From Variovorax paradoxus (GTDB lineage Bacteria > Pseudomonadota > Gammaproteobacteria > Burkholderiales > Burkholderiaceae_C), in contig NZ_CP102931.1 of NCBI RefSeq assembly GCF_024734665.1, positions 5,206,001-5,270,000 of the forward strand: 64,000 nt of DNA. The letters run 5' to 3'. How positions within the stretch are numbered: position 1 is the stretch's first letter; each line of letters opens with the position of its first letter. This document shows, piece after piece, positions 54,617 through 63,528 of the stretch. Below the pieces are notes generated by a model that was not told the origin of the DNA, did no database searches, and saw nothing but the letters and a program-made list of their open reading frames with translations. The translations under genes were made by a program, and so were the position numbers.

Positions 54617-55156
54617 TCAGACGACTAGTTTGTGGGTGGCCAGCACCTCGCGCCACGCCGCAAGCTTGCGCTCGAAGCTCCACGACGCATTGGCAGGACT
54701 GGTGGAAGGCAGCTGGTAGACCGGCACGCCGAGGGTGCGCGTGTGGCGCGCATGCTTGAAGCTCTCGCCGCCGTTGTGCGCAATGGCGGCGAGCTTCGGC
54801 AGGTGCAGCCCGGCAATGTCGTTCGCCACGGGCGCGCGGATGGCCGAGTCGAGGCTGCCCTCGCGCTCGCAGGACGCATACACGTCCCACACGCCCAGGC
54901 CGCGGTCGAGCAGCCAGCGGCAGCGCTGCGCGTAGCTGTCTACACCCGACGGCAAAGGGACTTCGGGCCAGACAGCTTGCAAGATCTTCCAGAACTGGTT
55001 TTGGGGGTGTGCATAGTACTGCTGCCGTTCGAGCGACTTGACGCCCGGGAAGCTGCCGAGGATGAGCACGGCCGTTGCGGGCGAGACGATGGGCGCCAAC
55101 CCCGTGAGCATGGAGCTGGCGGCATCGGATGTGGCGGGGGGATTCATGGCCGGCAT
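54617..55156 (-). CDS. DNA-deoxyinosine glycosylase (UDG superfamily)
   Basis: A uracil-DNA-glycosylase-fold protein of 179 residues from the ATG at 55156. The motif VLILGSFPGVKSLERQQYYA and the downstream QNQFWKIL, GLGVWDVYASCEREGSLDS and LPSTSPANAS (a UDG-type motif 2 with SPAN) match the hypoxanthine-DNA glycosylase subfamily, which removes deaminated purines. Alternative starts at 55174 and 55147 exist. It may be co-transcribed with the two genes downstream. Confidence 0.82.
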   Translation of the reverse strand: MPAMNPPATSDAASSMLTGLAPIVSPATAVLILGSFPGVKSLERQQYYAHPQNQFWKILQAVWPEVPLPSGVDSYAQRCRWLLDRGLGVWDVYASCEREGSLDSAIRAPVANDIAGLHLPKLAAIAHNGGESFKHARHTRTLGVPVYQLPSTSPANASWSFERKLAAWREVLATHKLVV

Positions 55157-55192
55157 CGTGCCACCGTCCCGCACGCACTTGCGCGGCCCATG

Positions 55193-55214
55193 AAAAAACC
55201 CGCCGAAGCGGGTT
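55193..55214 (-). terminator. Terminator of the lysine-rich exported protein gene
   Basis: AACCCGC (55197-55203) and GCGGGTT (55208-55214) close a CGAA loop. On the minus strand the stem is followed by six T residues (A run at 55193-55198), 33 bases beyond the stop of the gene at 55248. Confidence 0.82.
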
Positions 55215-55247
55215 CTTTCGCGAGGGCCGAAGCCGGCTTGTCAGCTC

Positions 55248-55655
55248 TTACTTCTTGGCGGCTTCGTTCTCGGCCGTGCCGGGGATCTTCTCGCCGATGG
55301 CCTTGCCGGTGCTGCGCATGCCGTCGGCCGTCTTGTGGCCGGCGCCCTCGACGACTTCACCGGTCTTGGTGGCCGCGTGCTTGGTGGCGGTGGTGGCCTT
55401 CTTGGTGGTGCGCTTGGTGGCGCTCCAGGCCTTCTTGGTGCCCTTTTCGGTGGCGGCGACGGCCTTCTTGGTCGTGCGCTTGGTGGCGTCAACGGCGTCC
55501 TTGCCGGCTTCCTTCACTTTTTCAGTGGTGGAGGGCTCGGCCGGGGCCGGGGCGGTGGCAGCAGGCGCGGTGGTCTGGGCCACGGCCGACACGCCGATGG
55601 AGGCGAGCGCCAGCGCGAGGACGACGGGCACGGTGCGAATGAAAGACGTGGTCAT
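55248..55655 (-). CDS. Exported Lys/Ala/Thr-rich repeat protein
   Basis: A 135-residue protein. A clear signal peptide (about 1-27, ending GVSAVAQ) precedes an Ala-Pro stretch and then a run from about 44 to 95 rich in Lys, Thr and Ala with repeated TKRTTKKA and TKKA units, as in histone-H1-like or KAKP proteins. No enzyme motif is present. The mature part is strongly basic. ATG 55655 has AAGGAG upstream. The function is unknown; an envelope or polyanion-binding role is only inference. Confidence 0.7.
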   Translation of the reverse strand: MTTSFIRTVPVVLALALASIGVSAVAQTTAPAATAPAPAEPSTTEKVKEAGKDAVDATKRTTKKAVAATEKGTKKAWSATKRTTKKATTATKHAATKTGEVVEGAGHKTADGMRSTGKAIGEKIPGTAENEAAKK

Positions 55656-55784
55656 GTAAAGCTCCTTGTTGGATGAAGTTTTGAGTGACTGACTTGCCAC
55701 TGAACCAGCAACGAACTGGTGAAGTTCAAGGATGACAGCAAATCCACGCCATCTGCACGCATCCGGGCAGGTCGGGGCATTGGC

Positions 55785-56645
55785 CTACGCGGGTTGCGGC
55801 GGGCGTTCCGACATGGCCATGAGGTTTTCGAGACGCGGAAGCGTTTCGAGCGCGTTCCGGGTGGTGGCCGCGGCCAGTTCGTCGATGCCCATGCCCCGCA
55901 GGCCGGCCACCACTTCGGCGATGCGCGGCAGCTCGGCCGGCTCGTTGCGGCCCTGCGGCTCGCCGGCATCGCGCTGGGCCTGCGTGCGGTACAGCCAGTG
56001 CGGCTGGATGTCGGGCGCATCGGTTTCCATCACGATCGATTCGATCGGCAGCGTGGTGGCGAGCCGCCGCAGTTGAAGGGCCCGCTCGAAGGTCACCGCG
56101 CCGCCGAAGCCCAGCTTCAGGCCGAGATCGATGCACGCATGGGCCTGCTGCTCGCTGCCGTTGAAGGCATGGGCAATGCCCTGCCACGGTCTGCCGCCCG
56201 CCGTCTGGCGAAGATGCTTGAGCACCTTGTCAACCGAGCGCCGCACGTGGATGAGCACGGGTAACCCATGCCTGCGTGCCAGTTGCAACTGAGTGTGAAA
56301 AAAACGCTCCTGCTTCGGGCCGTCGAGCCCCTCGACGAAGTAGTCGAGCCCGATCTCGCCGACCGCTACCAGCCGCGGGTCGCCGCGCCGTGCTGTCAAC
56401 TCGGCATCGAGGGTTTCGAGGTCTTCGTCCTTCGCCTCGCCGGTGCACAGCGGGTGGATTCCCAGCGCGTAGGCATCGCCCTGCGCATGGGCCAATTCGC
56501 GCACGGTGGCGAAATTGAAGACGGCCACCGCCGGGATCACGCACATCGCCACCCCCAGCCCGGCGGCGCGGGCGCGCAGGGCCGGCATCTCCGCACCGAA
56601 TTCGGGCGCATCCAGATGGCAGTGGGTATCGACGAAGGTAGCCAT
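55785..56645 (-). CDS. TatD-family metal-dependent hydrolase
   Basis: A 286-residue TIM-barrel hydrolase starting MATFVDTHCHLDAPEFG, with the two metal histidines in the HCH motif. VGEIGLDYF, PVLIHVR, HAFNGS and ETDAPDIQPHW supply the other metal ligands in order. TatD proteins are 3'-5' DNases/phosphodiesterases involved in repair and quality control. It is divergent from the protease gene at 56734, with a small GTGAA/TTCAC dyad between them. Confidence 0.9.
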   Translation of the reverse strand: MATFVDTHCHLDAPEFGAEMPALRARAAGLGVAMCVIPAVAVFNFATVRELAHAQGDAYALGIHPLCTGEAKDEDLETLDAELTARRGDPRLVAVGEIGLDYFVEGLDGPKQERFFHTQLQLARRHGLPVLIHVRRSVDKVLKHLRQTAGGRPWQGIAHAFNGSEQQAHACIDLGLKLGFGGAVTFERALQLRRLATTLPIESIVMETDAPDIQPHWLYRTQAQRDAGEPQGRNEPAELPRIAEVVAGLRGMGIDELAAATTRNALETLPRLENLMAMSERPPQPA

Positions 56646-56693
56646 CGCACGATGATGCCTGATGGGATGCGCAGGCGCGGAAAGCGTGCTACT

Positions 56694-56707
56694 GTGAACT
56701 CCTTCAC
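56694..56707. promoter_or_regulatory. Dyad between tatD and the protease gene
   Basis: GTGAA (56694-56698) and TTCAC (56703-56707) form a perfect dyad with a four-base spacer, 27 bases upstream of the protease start. Its short arms mean that chance cannot be excluded. Confidence 0.25.
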
Positions 56708-56733
56708 GCGATTTTTTAGCCGGAGGTGCTCCG

Positions 56734-57744
56734 ATGCGCAGGCCCGCTTTCTACAGCCGTTCGCCCCGCACGCTGCCACCGGCCGCAGACGAGGCGGCCG
56801 AACGGGCGGATGCGCCAGCATCGGCCGAAAACGCTGGCGGGGGCCAGGCCCTGCAGGCTGCTCCCACGAAAAAACCCGGCTGGCAACCCGGCCGCCGCAG
56901 CTTCGCGCTGCTCTTCGTACTGTCGGCCGCGCTGGTCACCGGCGCCGCCCTGTGGATGCCGCGCCCGGGCGCCAAGGCCCTCACTCAAAAAGACATCGAT
57001 GCGGCCGTGCTGCGCACGCTGCAGACCAACACACTGCCCTCGCCCGCGGCCAAGGCGGCCGACATCATCCGGCCCTCGGTGGTGCGGGTGGTGAGCTACG
57101 GCGAAGAAAAGCACACGCCCGAAGCCAAGACCCAGAAGCGCGGACGCAACATCGCCAAGGGCAAGCCGCCCGAAGCCCCCAACGACGGCGAGGCCCCGGG
57201 CGAAGTCGAGCGCGGCGTGGGCACGGGCGTGGTGATCGTCGACAAGGGCGTGATCCTCACCAACCTGCACGTGGTCGCAGGCGCCGACAAGATCAAGGTC
57301 ACCTTCTACGACGGGCTGGAAGCCATCGCCACCATCACCGGCGTGCAGCCCGAGAACGACCTCGCGGTACTGCAGGCACAAAAGATTCCCGACGACCTGA
57401 TCCCCGCCACCATGCGCTCGACCGCCGACCTGCGCCCCGGCGACCAGGTGGCGGCCGTGGGCTTTCCATTCGGCATCGGGCCGTCGGTGTCGGCTGGCGT
57501 GGTGTCGGGCCTGAAGCGCTCGTTCCGCTCGCCCGAGGGCAAGCAGGAGCTGGGCAACCTGATCCAGTTCGATGCCGCAGCCAACCCCGGCAATTCGGGC
57601 GGTCCGCTGATCAACATGGATGGCGAGGTGCTCGGCATCGTCACCGCCATCCTCAACCCGACGCAGCAGCGCACCTTCATCGGCATCGGCTTCGCTGTGC
57701 CCATCGAGAACGCCGCTTCCGCCGCAGGTTCTCCACCGTTCTGA
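56734..57744 (+). CDS. Membrane-anchored trypsin-like serine protease without PDZ domain
   Basis: A 336-residue S1C protease. A cytoplasmic N-terminus (1-55), one membrane helix (about 57-76), a linker, then the catalytic domain with the triad H179 in TNLHVVAG, D209 in PENDLAVL and S288 in NPGNSGGPL. The sequence ends soon after GFAVPIENAASAA, so no PDZ domain is encoded, unlike DegS or DegP. It is followed after 26 bases by moxR, the start of a row of four genes. Confidence 0.85.
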   Translation: MRRPAFYSRSPRTLPPAADEAAERADAPASAENAGGGQALQAAPTKKPGWQPGRRSFALLFVLSAALVTGAALWMPRPGAKALTQKDIDAAVLRTLQTNTLPSPAAKAADIIRPSVVRVVSYGEEKHTPEAKTQKRGRNIAKGKPPEAPNDGEAPGEVERGVGTGVVIVDKGVILTNLHVVAGADKIKVTFYDGLEAIATITGVQPENDLAVLQAQKIPDDLIPATMRSTADLRPGDQVAAVGFPFGIGPSVSAGVVSGLKRSFRSPEGKQELGNLIQFDAAANPGNSGGPLINMDGEVLGIVTAILNPTQQRTFIGIGFAVPIENAASAAGSPPF

Positions 57745-57770
57745 CCGATCCTTCTTCGAAAGTCCTTCGC

Positions 57771-58787
57771 ATGAGCACAGCAGAGACCGCCAACCCCACG
57801 CCCGCCGGCACCGCCGAACTGATGGAGCAGATCCTCTACGAGGTGAAGCGCGTGGTCGTGGGCCAGGACCGCTTTCTGGAGCGCGTGATGGTCGGCATGC
57901 TCGCGGGCGGGCACCTGCTGGTCGAAGGCGTGCCGGGCCTTGCGAAGACGCTCACCATTAAGACGCTGGCCGACACCGTGCGCGGCCAGTTCAAGCGCAT
58001 CCAGTTCACGCCCGACCTGGTGCCCGCCGACCTCGTGGGCACGCGCATCTACAACCAGAAGACCGGCGAGTTCAGCACCTCGCTGGGCCCGGTGTTCGCC
58101 AACCTGCTGCTGGCCGACGAAATCAACCGCGCGCCGGCCAAGGTGCAGAGCGCGCTGCTCGAAGTGATGCAGGAGCGCCAGGTCACCATCGCCGGCGAAA
58201 CGCACAAGGTGCCGCGCCCCTTCCTCGTGATGGCCACGCAGAACCCCATCGAGACCGAGGGCACCTACCCGCTGCCCGAGGCGCAGGTCGATCGCTTCAT
58301 GATGAAAGTGCTGGTCGACTACCCGAGCGACGAGGAAGAATTCGTCATCGTCCAGCGCGTGATCGGCCCGCCCGTCAACGCCACGCCGGTCGCCACCACC
58401 GAGCAGCTCGCGGCGCTGCAGGCCGAGGCGCGGCGCGTGTACGTCGACCCTTCGCTCATTCAATACGCCGTGAAGCTGGTGTCGGCCACGCGCACGCCCG
58501 AGAAGCACGGGCTGAAGGATCTGCGCCGCTTCATCACCTTCGGCGCCAGCCCGCGCGCCAGCATCAGCCTGACCGAGGGCGCGCGCGCCCTGGCGCTGCT
58601 GCGCGGCCGCAGCTATGCGCTGCCGGAAGACATGACGGCGCTGGTGCCCGACGTGCTGCGCCACCGCGTGACGCTTTCCTACGAAGGCTTGTCCGAGGGC
58701 CTGACGCCCGACGGCCTGGTCGAGAAAATCATGCGTGCAGTCCCCGCCCCTCCCAAGCCTCTCGAACATGAAAAGCTGGTGGCGTAA
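57771..58787 (+). CDS. MoxR-family AAA+ ATPase
   Basis: A 338-residue MoxR chaperone-like ATPase with Walker A GVPGLAKT (53-60), Walker B LLLADEINRAPAK and sensor ATQNPIETEGTYPLPEAQ. These ATPases work with VWA proteins to assemble or mature protein complexes. The start ATG 57771 follows the protease stop by 26 bases. It overlaps the DUF58 gene by 20 bases. Confidence 0.93.
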   Translation: MSTAETANPTPAGTAELMEQILYEVKRVVVGQDRFLERVMVGMLAGGHLLVEGVPGLAKTLTIKTLADTVRGQFKRIQFTPDLVPADLVGTRIYNQKTGEFSTSLGPVFANLLLADEINRAPAKVQSALLEVMQERQVTIAGETHKVPRPFLVMATQNPIETEGTYPLPEAQVDRFMMKVLVDYPSDEEEFVIVQRVIGPPVNATPVATTEQLAALQAEARRVYVDPSLIQYAVKLVSATRTPEKHGLKDLRRFITFGASPRASISLTEGARALALLRGRSYALPEDMTALVPDVLRHRVTLSYEGLSEGLTPDGLVEKIMRAVPAPPKPLEHEKLVA

Positions 58788-59760
58788 GGCCCCCGCGGCC
58801 GCAAACGACGAACGGCTCGCCGCAGAAGCCGGTGGGGCCGAACGCGCGCTGCGCCGGCTCGAATGGACCGTGATCCGCCGCCTCGACGGCCTGCTGCAGG
58901 GCGACTACCGCACGCTGATGCGCGGCACCGGGCTCGACCTGGCCGACCTGCGCGAGTACCAGCACCACGACGACGTGCGCCACATCGACTGGAACGTCAC
59001 CGCGCGGCTGCAGACGCCGCATGTGCGCGTGTTCACCGAAGACCGCGAGATGGCCGCGTGGTTCGTGCTCGACCTGAGCCGCTCGGTCGACTTCGGCTCG
59101 GGCCTGAAGGCCAAGCGCGAGATCTCGGCGGGCTTCGTCGGCGTGCTGGCGCGGCTGCTCACGCGGCACGGCAACCGGGTTGGCGCGCTGGTCTACGGCA
59201 GCGACCTCGAAGCGGTGATTCCGCCGCGCAGCGGACGACGCCACGTGCTGCACCTGCTGCATGCGATGGAAAAGCGCGCCGGCAAGGCCGAGACCGTGCC
59301 CACGCAGAAAGGCATGACGCGCCTGGACGACCTGCTCAAGTCGGCCGCCACGCTGATGCCGCGCCGCTCCACCGTGTTCGTGGTGTCCGACTTTCTGAGC
59401 GAGCCCGGTTGGGAGCGCCCGCTGGGCCAACTGGTGCAACGCCATGAAGTGGTCGCCGTGCGCCTGTTCGACCCGCTCGAACTCGAACTGCCCGACCTCG
59501 GCCTGGTGCCGCTGCGCGATGCCGAGACCGGCGAGCAGCTGTGGGTCGACACCCACGACGCGGGCTTTCGCAAGCGCTTCGCGCGCCTGGCGTCCGAACG
59601 TGAAACCGCACTGCGCGAGGCGCTGGCAAGGGCAGGCGTCGACGCACTCGAGCTCTCTACCCAGGACGACCTGGTGGAAGCCATCGTCCGTTTCGCCGAT
59701 ATGCGCAAGCGCCGCACGCGCATCGGCGGCCCAGCTGGCATGAAGGCGGTGGCAGCATGA
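58768..59760 (+). CDS. DUF58 domain-containing protein
   Basis: A 330-residue protein with the DUF58 signature LADLREYQHHDDVRHIDWNVTA, then the VWA-like VLDLSRSVDFGSG (DxSxS) and FVVSDFLSE. It starts MKSWWRKAPAA at 58768, 20 bases inside moxR. DUF58 proteins are usual partners of MoxR and VWA proteins. It overlaps the next gene by four bases (ATGA). Confidence 0.9.
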   Translation: MKSWWRKAPAAANDERLAAEAGGAERALRRLEWTVIRRLDGLLQGDYRTLMRGTGLDLADLREYQHHDDVRHIDWNVTARLQTPHVRVFTEDREMAAWFVLDLSRSVDFGSGLKAKREISAGFVGVLARLLTRHGNRVGALVYGSDLEAVIPPRSGRRHVLHLLHAMEKRAGKAETVPTQKGMTRLDDLLKSAATLMPRRSTVFVVSDFLSEPGWERPLGQLVQRHEVVAVRLFDPLELELPDLGLVPLRDAETGEQLWVDTHDAGFRKRFARLASERETALREALARAGVDALELSTQDDLVEAIVRFADMRKRRTRIGGPAGMKAVAA

Positions 59761-60794
59761 CTTTTCTCTGGCCTCAATTCCTCTGGCTGCTGGCGGCCCT
59801 GCCGCTGCTGATCCTGCTCTACCTCTGGCTGCTGCGCCGCAAGAAGAAGCTGGCGGTGCGCTACGCCAGCCTGTCGATCGTGCGCGAGGCCATGGGCACC
59901 GGGCAAAGCGTGCGGCGGCACATTCCGCCCTTGCTGTTCCTGCTGGCCATGGCAGCGATGCTGGTGGCCGCGGCGCGGCCGATGGCGGTGGTGGTGCTGC
60001 CGTCGAACCAGCAGACCATCATCCTGGCGATGGACGTGTCAGGCAGCATGCGCGCGGCCGACGTGCTGCCCAACCGGCTCGTGGCGGCGCAGGAAGCAGC
60101 CAAGAGCTTCATCAAAGATTTGCCGCGCAGCGTGAAGGTGGGCATCGTCGCCTTCGCGGGCAGCGCGCAGGTGGCGCAACTGCCCACCACCAACCACGAA
60201 GACCTGGTGACCGCCATCGACAGCTTCCAGTTGCAGCGCGCCACCGCCACGGGCAATGCCATCGTGGTGTCGCTGGCCACGCTTTTCCCCGACGCGGGCA
60301 TCGACGTCGAACAGTTCAGCGCGCCGAGCCGCCAGCGCGGCATGCCGATCGACCAGAACGAGAAGAAGCTCAAGGACTTCACGCCCGTGGCGCCGGGCTC
60401 ATTCACCTCGGCCGCGATCATCATGCTGACCGACGGCCAGCGCACCACCGGCGTCGACCCGCTCGATGCGGCCAAGGCCGCGGCCGACCGCGGCGTGCGC
60501 ATCTACACGGTGGGCGTAGGCACGGTCGATGGCGAAACCATCGGCTTCGAAGGCTGGTCGATGCGCGTGCGGCTCGACGAAGACACGCTCAAGGCCATCG
60601 CCAACAAGACGAACGCCGAGTACTTCTACGCCGGCACCGCGAACGACCTGAAGAAGGTCTACGAGACACTGAGCTCCAAGCTCACGGTGGAGAAAAAGGA
60701 AACCGAAATCTCGGCGCTGTTCGCGATGTGCGCGGCGGTGCTGACGCTGCTGTCGGCGGGGCTGTCGCTGCTCTGGTTCAACCGGATTCTTTAG
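59757..60794 (+). CDS. VWA-domain protein (BatA-like)
   Basis: A 345-residue inner-membrane protein. Two N-terminal hydrophobic segments (about 7-27 and 58-73) and one at the C-terminus frame a von Willebrand A domain with an intact metal-binding DxSxS, DVSGSMRAAD (D93, S95, S97). Its TDGQRTTGVDP also fits. It resembles BatA, and BatB and other Bat partners are absent. Its last 17 bases overlap the end of the convergent TetR gene. Confidence 0.88.
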   Translation: MTFLWPQFLWLLAALPLLILLYLWLLRRKKKLAVRYASLSIVREAMGTGQSVRRHIPPLLFLLAMAAMLVAAARPMAVVVLPSNQQTIILAMDVSGSMRAADVLPNRLVAAQEAAKSFIKDLPRSVKVGIVAFAGSAQVAQLPTTNHEDLVTAIDSFQLQRATATGNAIVVSLATLFPDAGIDVEQFSAPSRQRGMPIDQNEKKLKDFTPVAPGSFTSAAIIMLTDGQRTTGVDPLDAAKAAADRGVRIYTVGVGTVDGETIGFEGWSMRVRLDEDTLKAIANKTNAEYFYAGTANDLKKVYETLSSKLTVEKKETEISALFAMCAAVLTLLSAGLSLLWFNRIL

Positions 60795-61425
60795 CAGCCG
60801 ACTTTCGCGGCTTGGCCGCCGGCGCATCGGGCGTCTTGACCGCCCCGATGCCCCCCAGGAACAGATCAGCCACGATCGGCGCAATGGCCGCGTGATCGAG
60901 CCGCCCGCCGGGCTTCATCCAGGTGAACATCCAGTTGATCATGCCGAACAGCAGCATGGTCAGCGGCTTGGCGAGATCGTCGCTCGGTGCGCCGGGGCGC
61001 AGTGCGGACACGGCGCGCGCAAAGCCCGCGACCACCTCGCGCTCCTTGTCGAGCACGCGTTCGCGGTCGGCTTCCGCGAGAAAGCGCACGTCGTCGGTCA
61101 GCACGCGGTGCGCGTCCTGCGCGCCGGCATATTCCTCGACGATGCGATAGATGAAGCGGCGCAGGCGCTGCTCGTCGGTATGCGTCGAGGCCTCTTCCTC
61201 GGCCACCAGCGCCGCGAGCTTGGAGACGTGCGTCTCGGCGATGCTGATCAGCAGGCTGCTCTTGTCCTTGTAGTAGTGATAGAGCGTGGCCTTCGAGAGG
61301 CCACAGGCCTCGGCCACCTGGTTCATCGAGGTGGCGGGATAGCCGCTGCGCGCGAACAGCTGGGCGGCCTGCGCGAGGATCAGTTCACGCTGATCGTCGT
61401 AAGTGGCGGATCTTCCACGCGGCAT
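60778..61425 (-). CDS. TetR-family regulator, probably of the phenylacetate cluster (PaaR-like)
   Basis: A 215-residue regulator. The TetR HTH is visible as ILAQAAQLFARSGYPATSMN and ACGLSKATLYHYYKDKSSLL. The C-terminal domain resembles acyl-CoA-sensing TetR proteins. It follows paaY by 73 bases on the same strand and faces the paaG-paaI-paaK set. It would bind the ACCGA/TCGGT dyad at 62187 and be relieved by phenylacetyl-CoA; both points are inferred from related PaaR systems. ATG 61425 gives MPRGRSATYDDQ. Confidence 0.82.
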   Translation of the reverse strand: MPRGRSATYDDQRELILAQAAQLFARSGYPATSMNQVAEACGLSKATLYHYYKDKSSLLISIAETHVSKLAALVAEEEASTHTDEQRLRRFIYRIVEEYAGAQDAHRVLTDDVRFLAEADRERVLDKEREVVAGFARAVSALRPGAPSDDLAKPLTMLLFGMINWMFTWMKPGGRLDHAAIAPIVADLFLGGIGAVKTPDAPAAKPRKSAAKESG

Positions 61426-61498
61426 CGGGTCGGTTTCCTGGGTTTGGCTGTTGGGGACAACGCGCGATCTTGCACGAAGCGCGGATCGGGGGATCGGG

Positions 61499-62101
61499 TC
61501 AGCCCCGCTTGGTCGCAATGAGCGAACGCACCTCGGTGGCCGGCAGGCGCGGACGGTCTTTTTCTACCTGCGCGAGCGGCGTCACTTCATGCAGGCTCGC
61601 GAGGCTGCGCACCGTGAGCTCCTGGTAGGTCTGCGTGCCTTCGAGCTTCCACGCGATCTCGTCATCGCTCAGCTCGCGCTTCACCTTGGCCGGAATGCCC
61701 GCGACCAGCGAGCGCGCCGGCACCTTCATGCCGGCCGGCACGAAGGCGCAGGCCGCGACGATGGCCTTCTCGCCGATCTCGGCCTCGTCCATCACCACCG
61801 CGTTCATGCCCACCAGCGCGTCGCGCCGCACGATGCAGCTGTGCAGGATCGCGCCGTGGCCGATGTGGCCATTGACCTCGATCACCGTGTCGTTGTCGGG
61901 AAAGCCGTGCACACAACAGTGGTCCTGCACGTTCGAGCCCTCCTCCAGCACGATGCGGCCGAAGTCGCCGCGCAGGCTGGCGCAGGGGCCTACATAACAG
62001 TTCGGGCCGACGATCACGTCGCCGATCAGCACGGCAGTGGGGTGCACGTACGCGCTCGGGTCGACGACCGGAATTACGTCGTCGATGGAGTAGCTGGGCA
62101 T
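61499..62101 (-). CDS. paaY: PaaY-like gamma-carbonic-anhydrase-fold thioesterase
   Basis: A 200-residue left-handed beta-helix protein of the gamma-class carbonic anhydrase family. It has the hexapeptide-type repeats and metal histidines in [12 protein letters not shown] and [12 protein letters not shown]. Its start [13 protein letters not shown] and [21 protein letters not shown] strongly recall E. coli PaaY, which hydrolyses misformed CoA esters in phenylacetate degradation. AAAGGAG precedes the ATG. The stop overlaps nothing; the TetR gene follows. Confidence 0.86.
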   Translation of the reverse strand: MPSYSIDDVIPVVDPSAYVHPTAVLIGDVIVGPNCYVGPCASLRGDFGRIVLEEGSNVQDHCCVHGFPDNDTVIEVNGHIGHGAILHSCIVRRDALVGMNAVVMDEAEIGEKAIVAACAFVPAGMKVPARSLVAGIPAKVKRELSDDEIAWKLEGTQTYQELTVRSLASLHEVTPLAQVEKDRPRLPATEVRSLIATKRG

Positions 62102-62183
62102 TCGGTCTCCTTTATTTTTTGCGGGACTCAGGGTTTGCCCTGAATAGCTCCAGCTTGTGCCGGTTGCAGGCTCGATACTAAAA

Positions 62184-62204
62184 TCAACCGAACGGTCGGT
62201 CAAT
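62184..62204. promoter_or_regulatory. Probable PaaR operator
   Basis: ACCGA (62187-62191) and TCGGT (62196-62200), spaced by four bases, form a dyad in the 151-bp region between the divergent paaY and paaG starts. It lies about 50 bases from paaG and 83 from paaY, in a position to repress both. The shape fits TetR-type operators. Confidence 0.55.
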
Positions 62205-62252
62205 AGTGTTTGCACTCCGATCCACTCCCACAAAGGATGAAAGAGACACGCA

Positions 62253-63056
62253 ATGACTGAGCCTTTGGTACTCACCGGCAACGCCGGCGCCGTACGCACG
62301 TTGAGCCTCAACCGCCCCGCGGCGCTCAACAGCTTCACGACACAGCTGCACGCCGAACTCATGGCGGCGCTGGAGCTGGCGGCTCAAGACGAGAGCGTGC
62401 GCTGCGTGGTGCTCACGGGCGCAGGCCGCGCCTTCTCTGCCGGGCAGGACCTGGCCGACCCTTCGGTCGCCCCCGACCCGACGCCCGGCGCCGCGCCCAA
62501 GGACCTGGGCCACGTCATCTCCACTTACTACGCCCCGCTGGTCGCGCGCCTGCGCTCGATGCCGGTGCCGGTGATCGCCGCCGTCAACGGCGTGGCGGCC
62601 GGAGCGGGCGCCAACCTCGCGCTGTGCTGCGACCTCGTGGTGGCCGCCCGCTCTGCCAGCTTCATCCAGGCTTTCACCAAGATCGGCCTCGTGCCCGACA
62701 CCGGCGGCACCTGGCTGCTGCCGCGCCTTGTGGGTTCGGCTCGCGCGCTCGGCATCGCGCTGCTGGGCGACAAGCTGCCCGCCGAAGAAGCAGCGCGCAT
62801 CGGCCTGATCTGGCAGTGCGTGGACGACGCGGCGCTGACCGAAACCACGGCAGCGCTCGCACTGAAGCTGGCCGGCATGCCGACCCGCGCCCTCGTCGCC
62901 ACGCGCCAGGCCATGGCCGCCGCGCAAGACATGGACCTCGGCGCGGCACTCGCCGAAGAAGCCCGCCTCCAGCGCGGCATGGGCAACGCCAACGACTACC
63001 GAGAAGGCGTCGAAGCCTTCCGCGCCAAGCGCGCGCCCGTGTTCAAGGATCGCTGA
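62253..63056 (+). CDS. paaG: Phenylacetate-pathway epoxy-CoA isomerase
   Basis: A 267-residue crotonase-fold enzyme. It has [11 protein letters not shown] and [24 protein letters not shown] as oxyanion motifs and [20 protein letters not shown]. This pattern is typical of PaaG, which turns 1,2-epoxyphenylacetyl-CoA into the oxepin-CoA. Its place before paaI and paaK supports the name. It starts divergent to paaY and is followed after three bases by paaI. Confidence 0.9.
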   Translation: MTEPLVLTGNAGAVRTLSLNRPAALNSFTTQLHAELMAALELAAQDESVRCVVLTGAGRAFSAGQDLADPSVAPDPTPGAAPKDLGHVISTYYAPLVARLRSMPVPVIAAVNGVAAGAGANLALCCDLVVAARSASFIQAFTKIGLVPDTGGTWLLPRLVGSARALGIALLGDKLPAEEAARIGLIWQCVDDAALTETTAALALKLAGMPTRALVATRQAMAAAQDMDLGAALAEEARLQRGMGNANDYREGVEAFRAKRAPVFKDR

Positions 63057-63059
63057 GCC

Positions 63060-63515
63060 ATGACCGACACCACCCGCACCCCCCAGCAGACGGCCGAATA
63101 CGTCCGCGACGGCATGTTCGAGAACGACAACGCCAGCAAGGGCCTGGGCATGCGCATCGTAGAGGTCGGCCCCGGCCAGGCCACCATCGAGATGCGCGTG
63201 CGCGCCGACATGCTCAACGGCCACGCCATCTGCCACGGCGGCTTCATGGCCACGCTGGCCGACTCGACCTTCGCCTTTGCCTGCAACTCGTACAACGAGC
63301 TGACCGTGGCCTCGGGTTTTTCCATCGACTTCATCGCCCCGGCGCGCGAGGGCGACCTGCTCACCGCGCGCTGCCACGAAGTGTCGAAGGCCGGGCGCAC
63401 CGGCGTGTACGACACCGAAATCACCAACCAGCGCGGCGAGCGCATCGCGATGTTCCGCGGCCGTTCCTACACAGCCAAGGGCCGCCCCGCCGTCCCGAAC
63501 GCCGCTGCCGCCTGA
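63060..63515 (+). CDS. paaI: Phenylacetate-pathway hotdog thioesterase PaaI
   Basis: A 151-residue hotdog-fold thioesterase. The active-site helix carries [20 protein letters not shown], and [17 protein letters not shown] follows, both typical of PaaI. It releases free acids from misformed hydroxyphenylacetyl-CoA esters. It lies three bases after paaG and 13 before paaK. Confidence 0.92.
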   Translation: MTDTTRTPQQTAEYVRDGMFENDNASKGLGMRIVEVGPGQATIEMRVRADMLNGHAICHGGFMATLADSTFAFACNSYNELTVASGFSIDFIAPAREGDLLTARCHEVSKAGRTGVYDTEITNQRGERIAMFRGRSYTAKGRPAVPNAAAA

Positions 63516-63528
63516 GGAGACAACAGAC

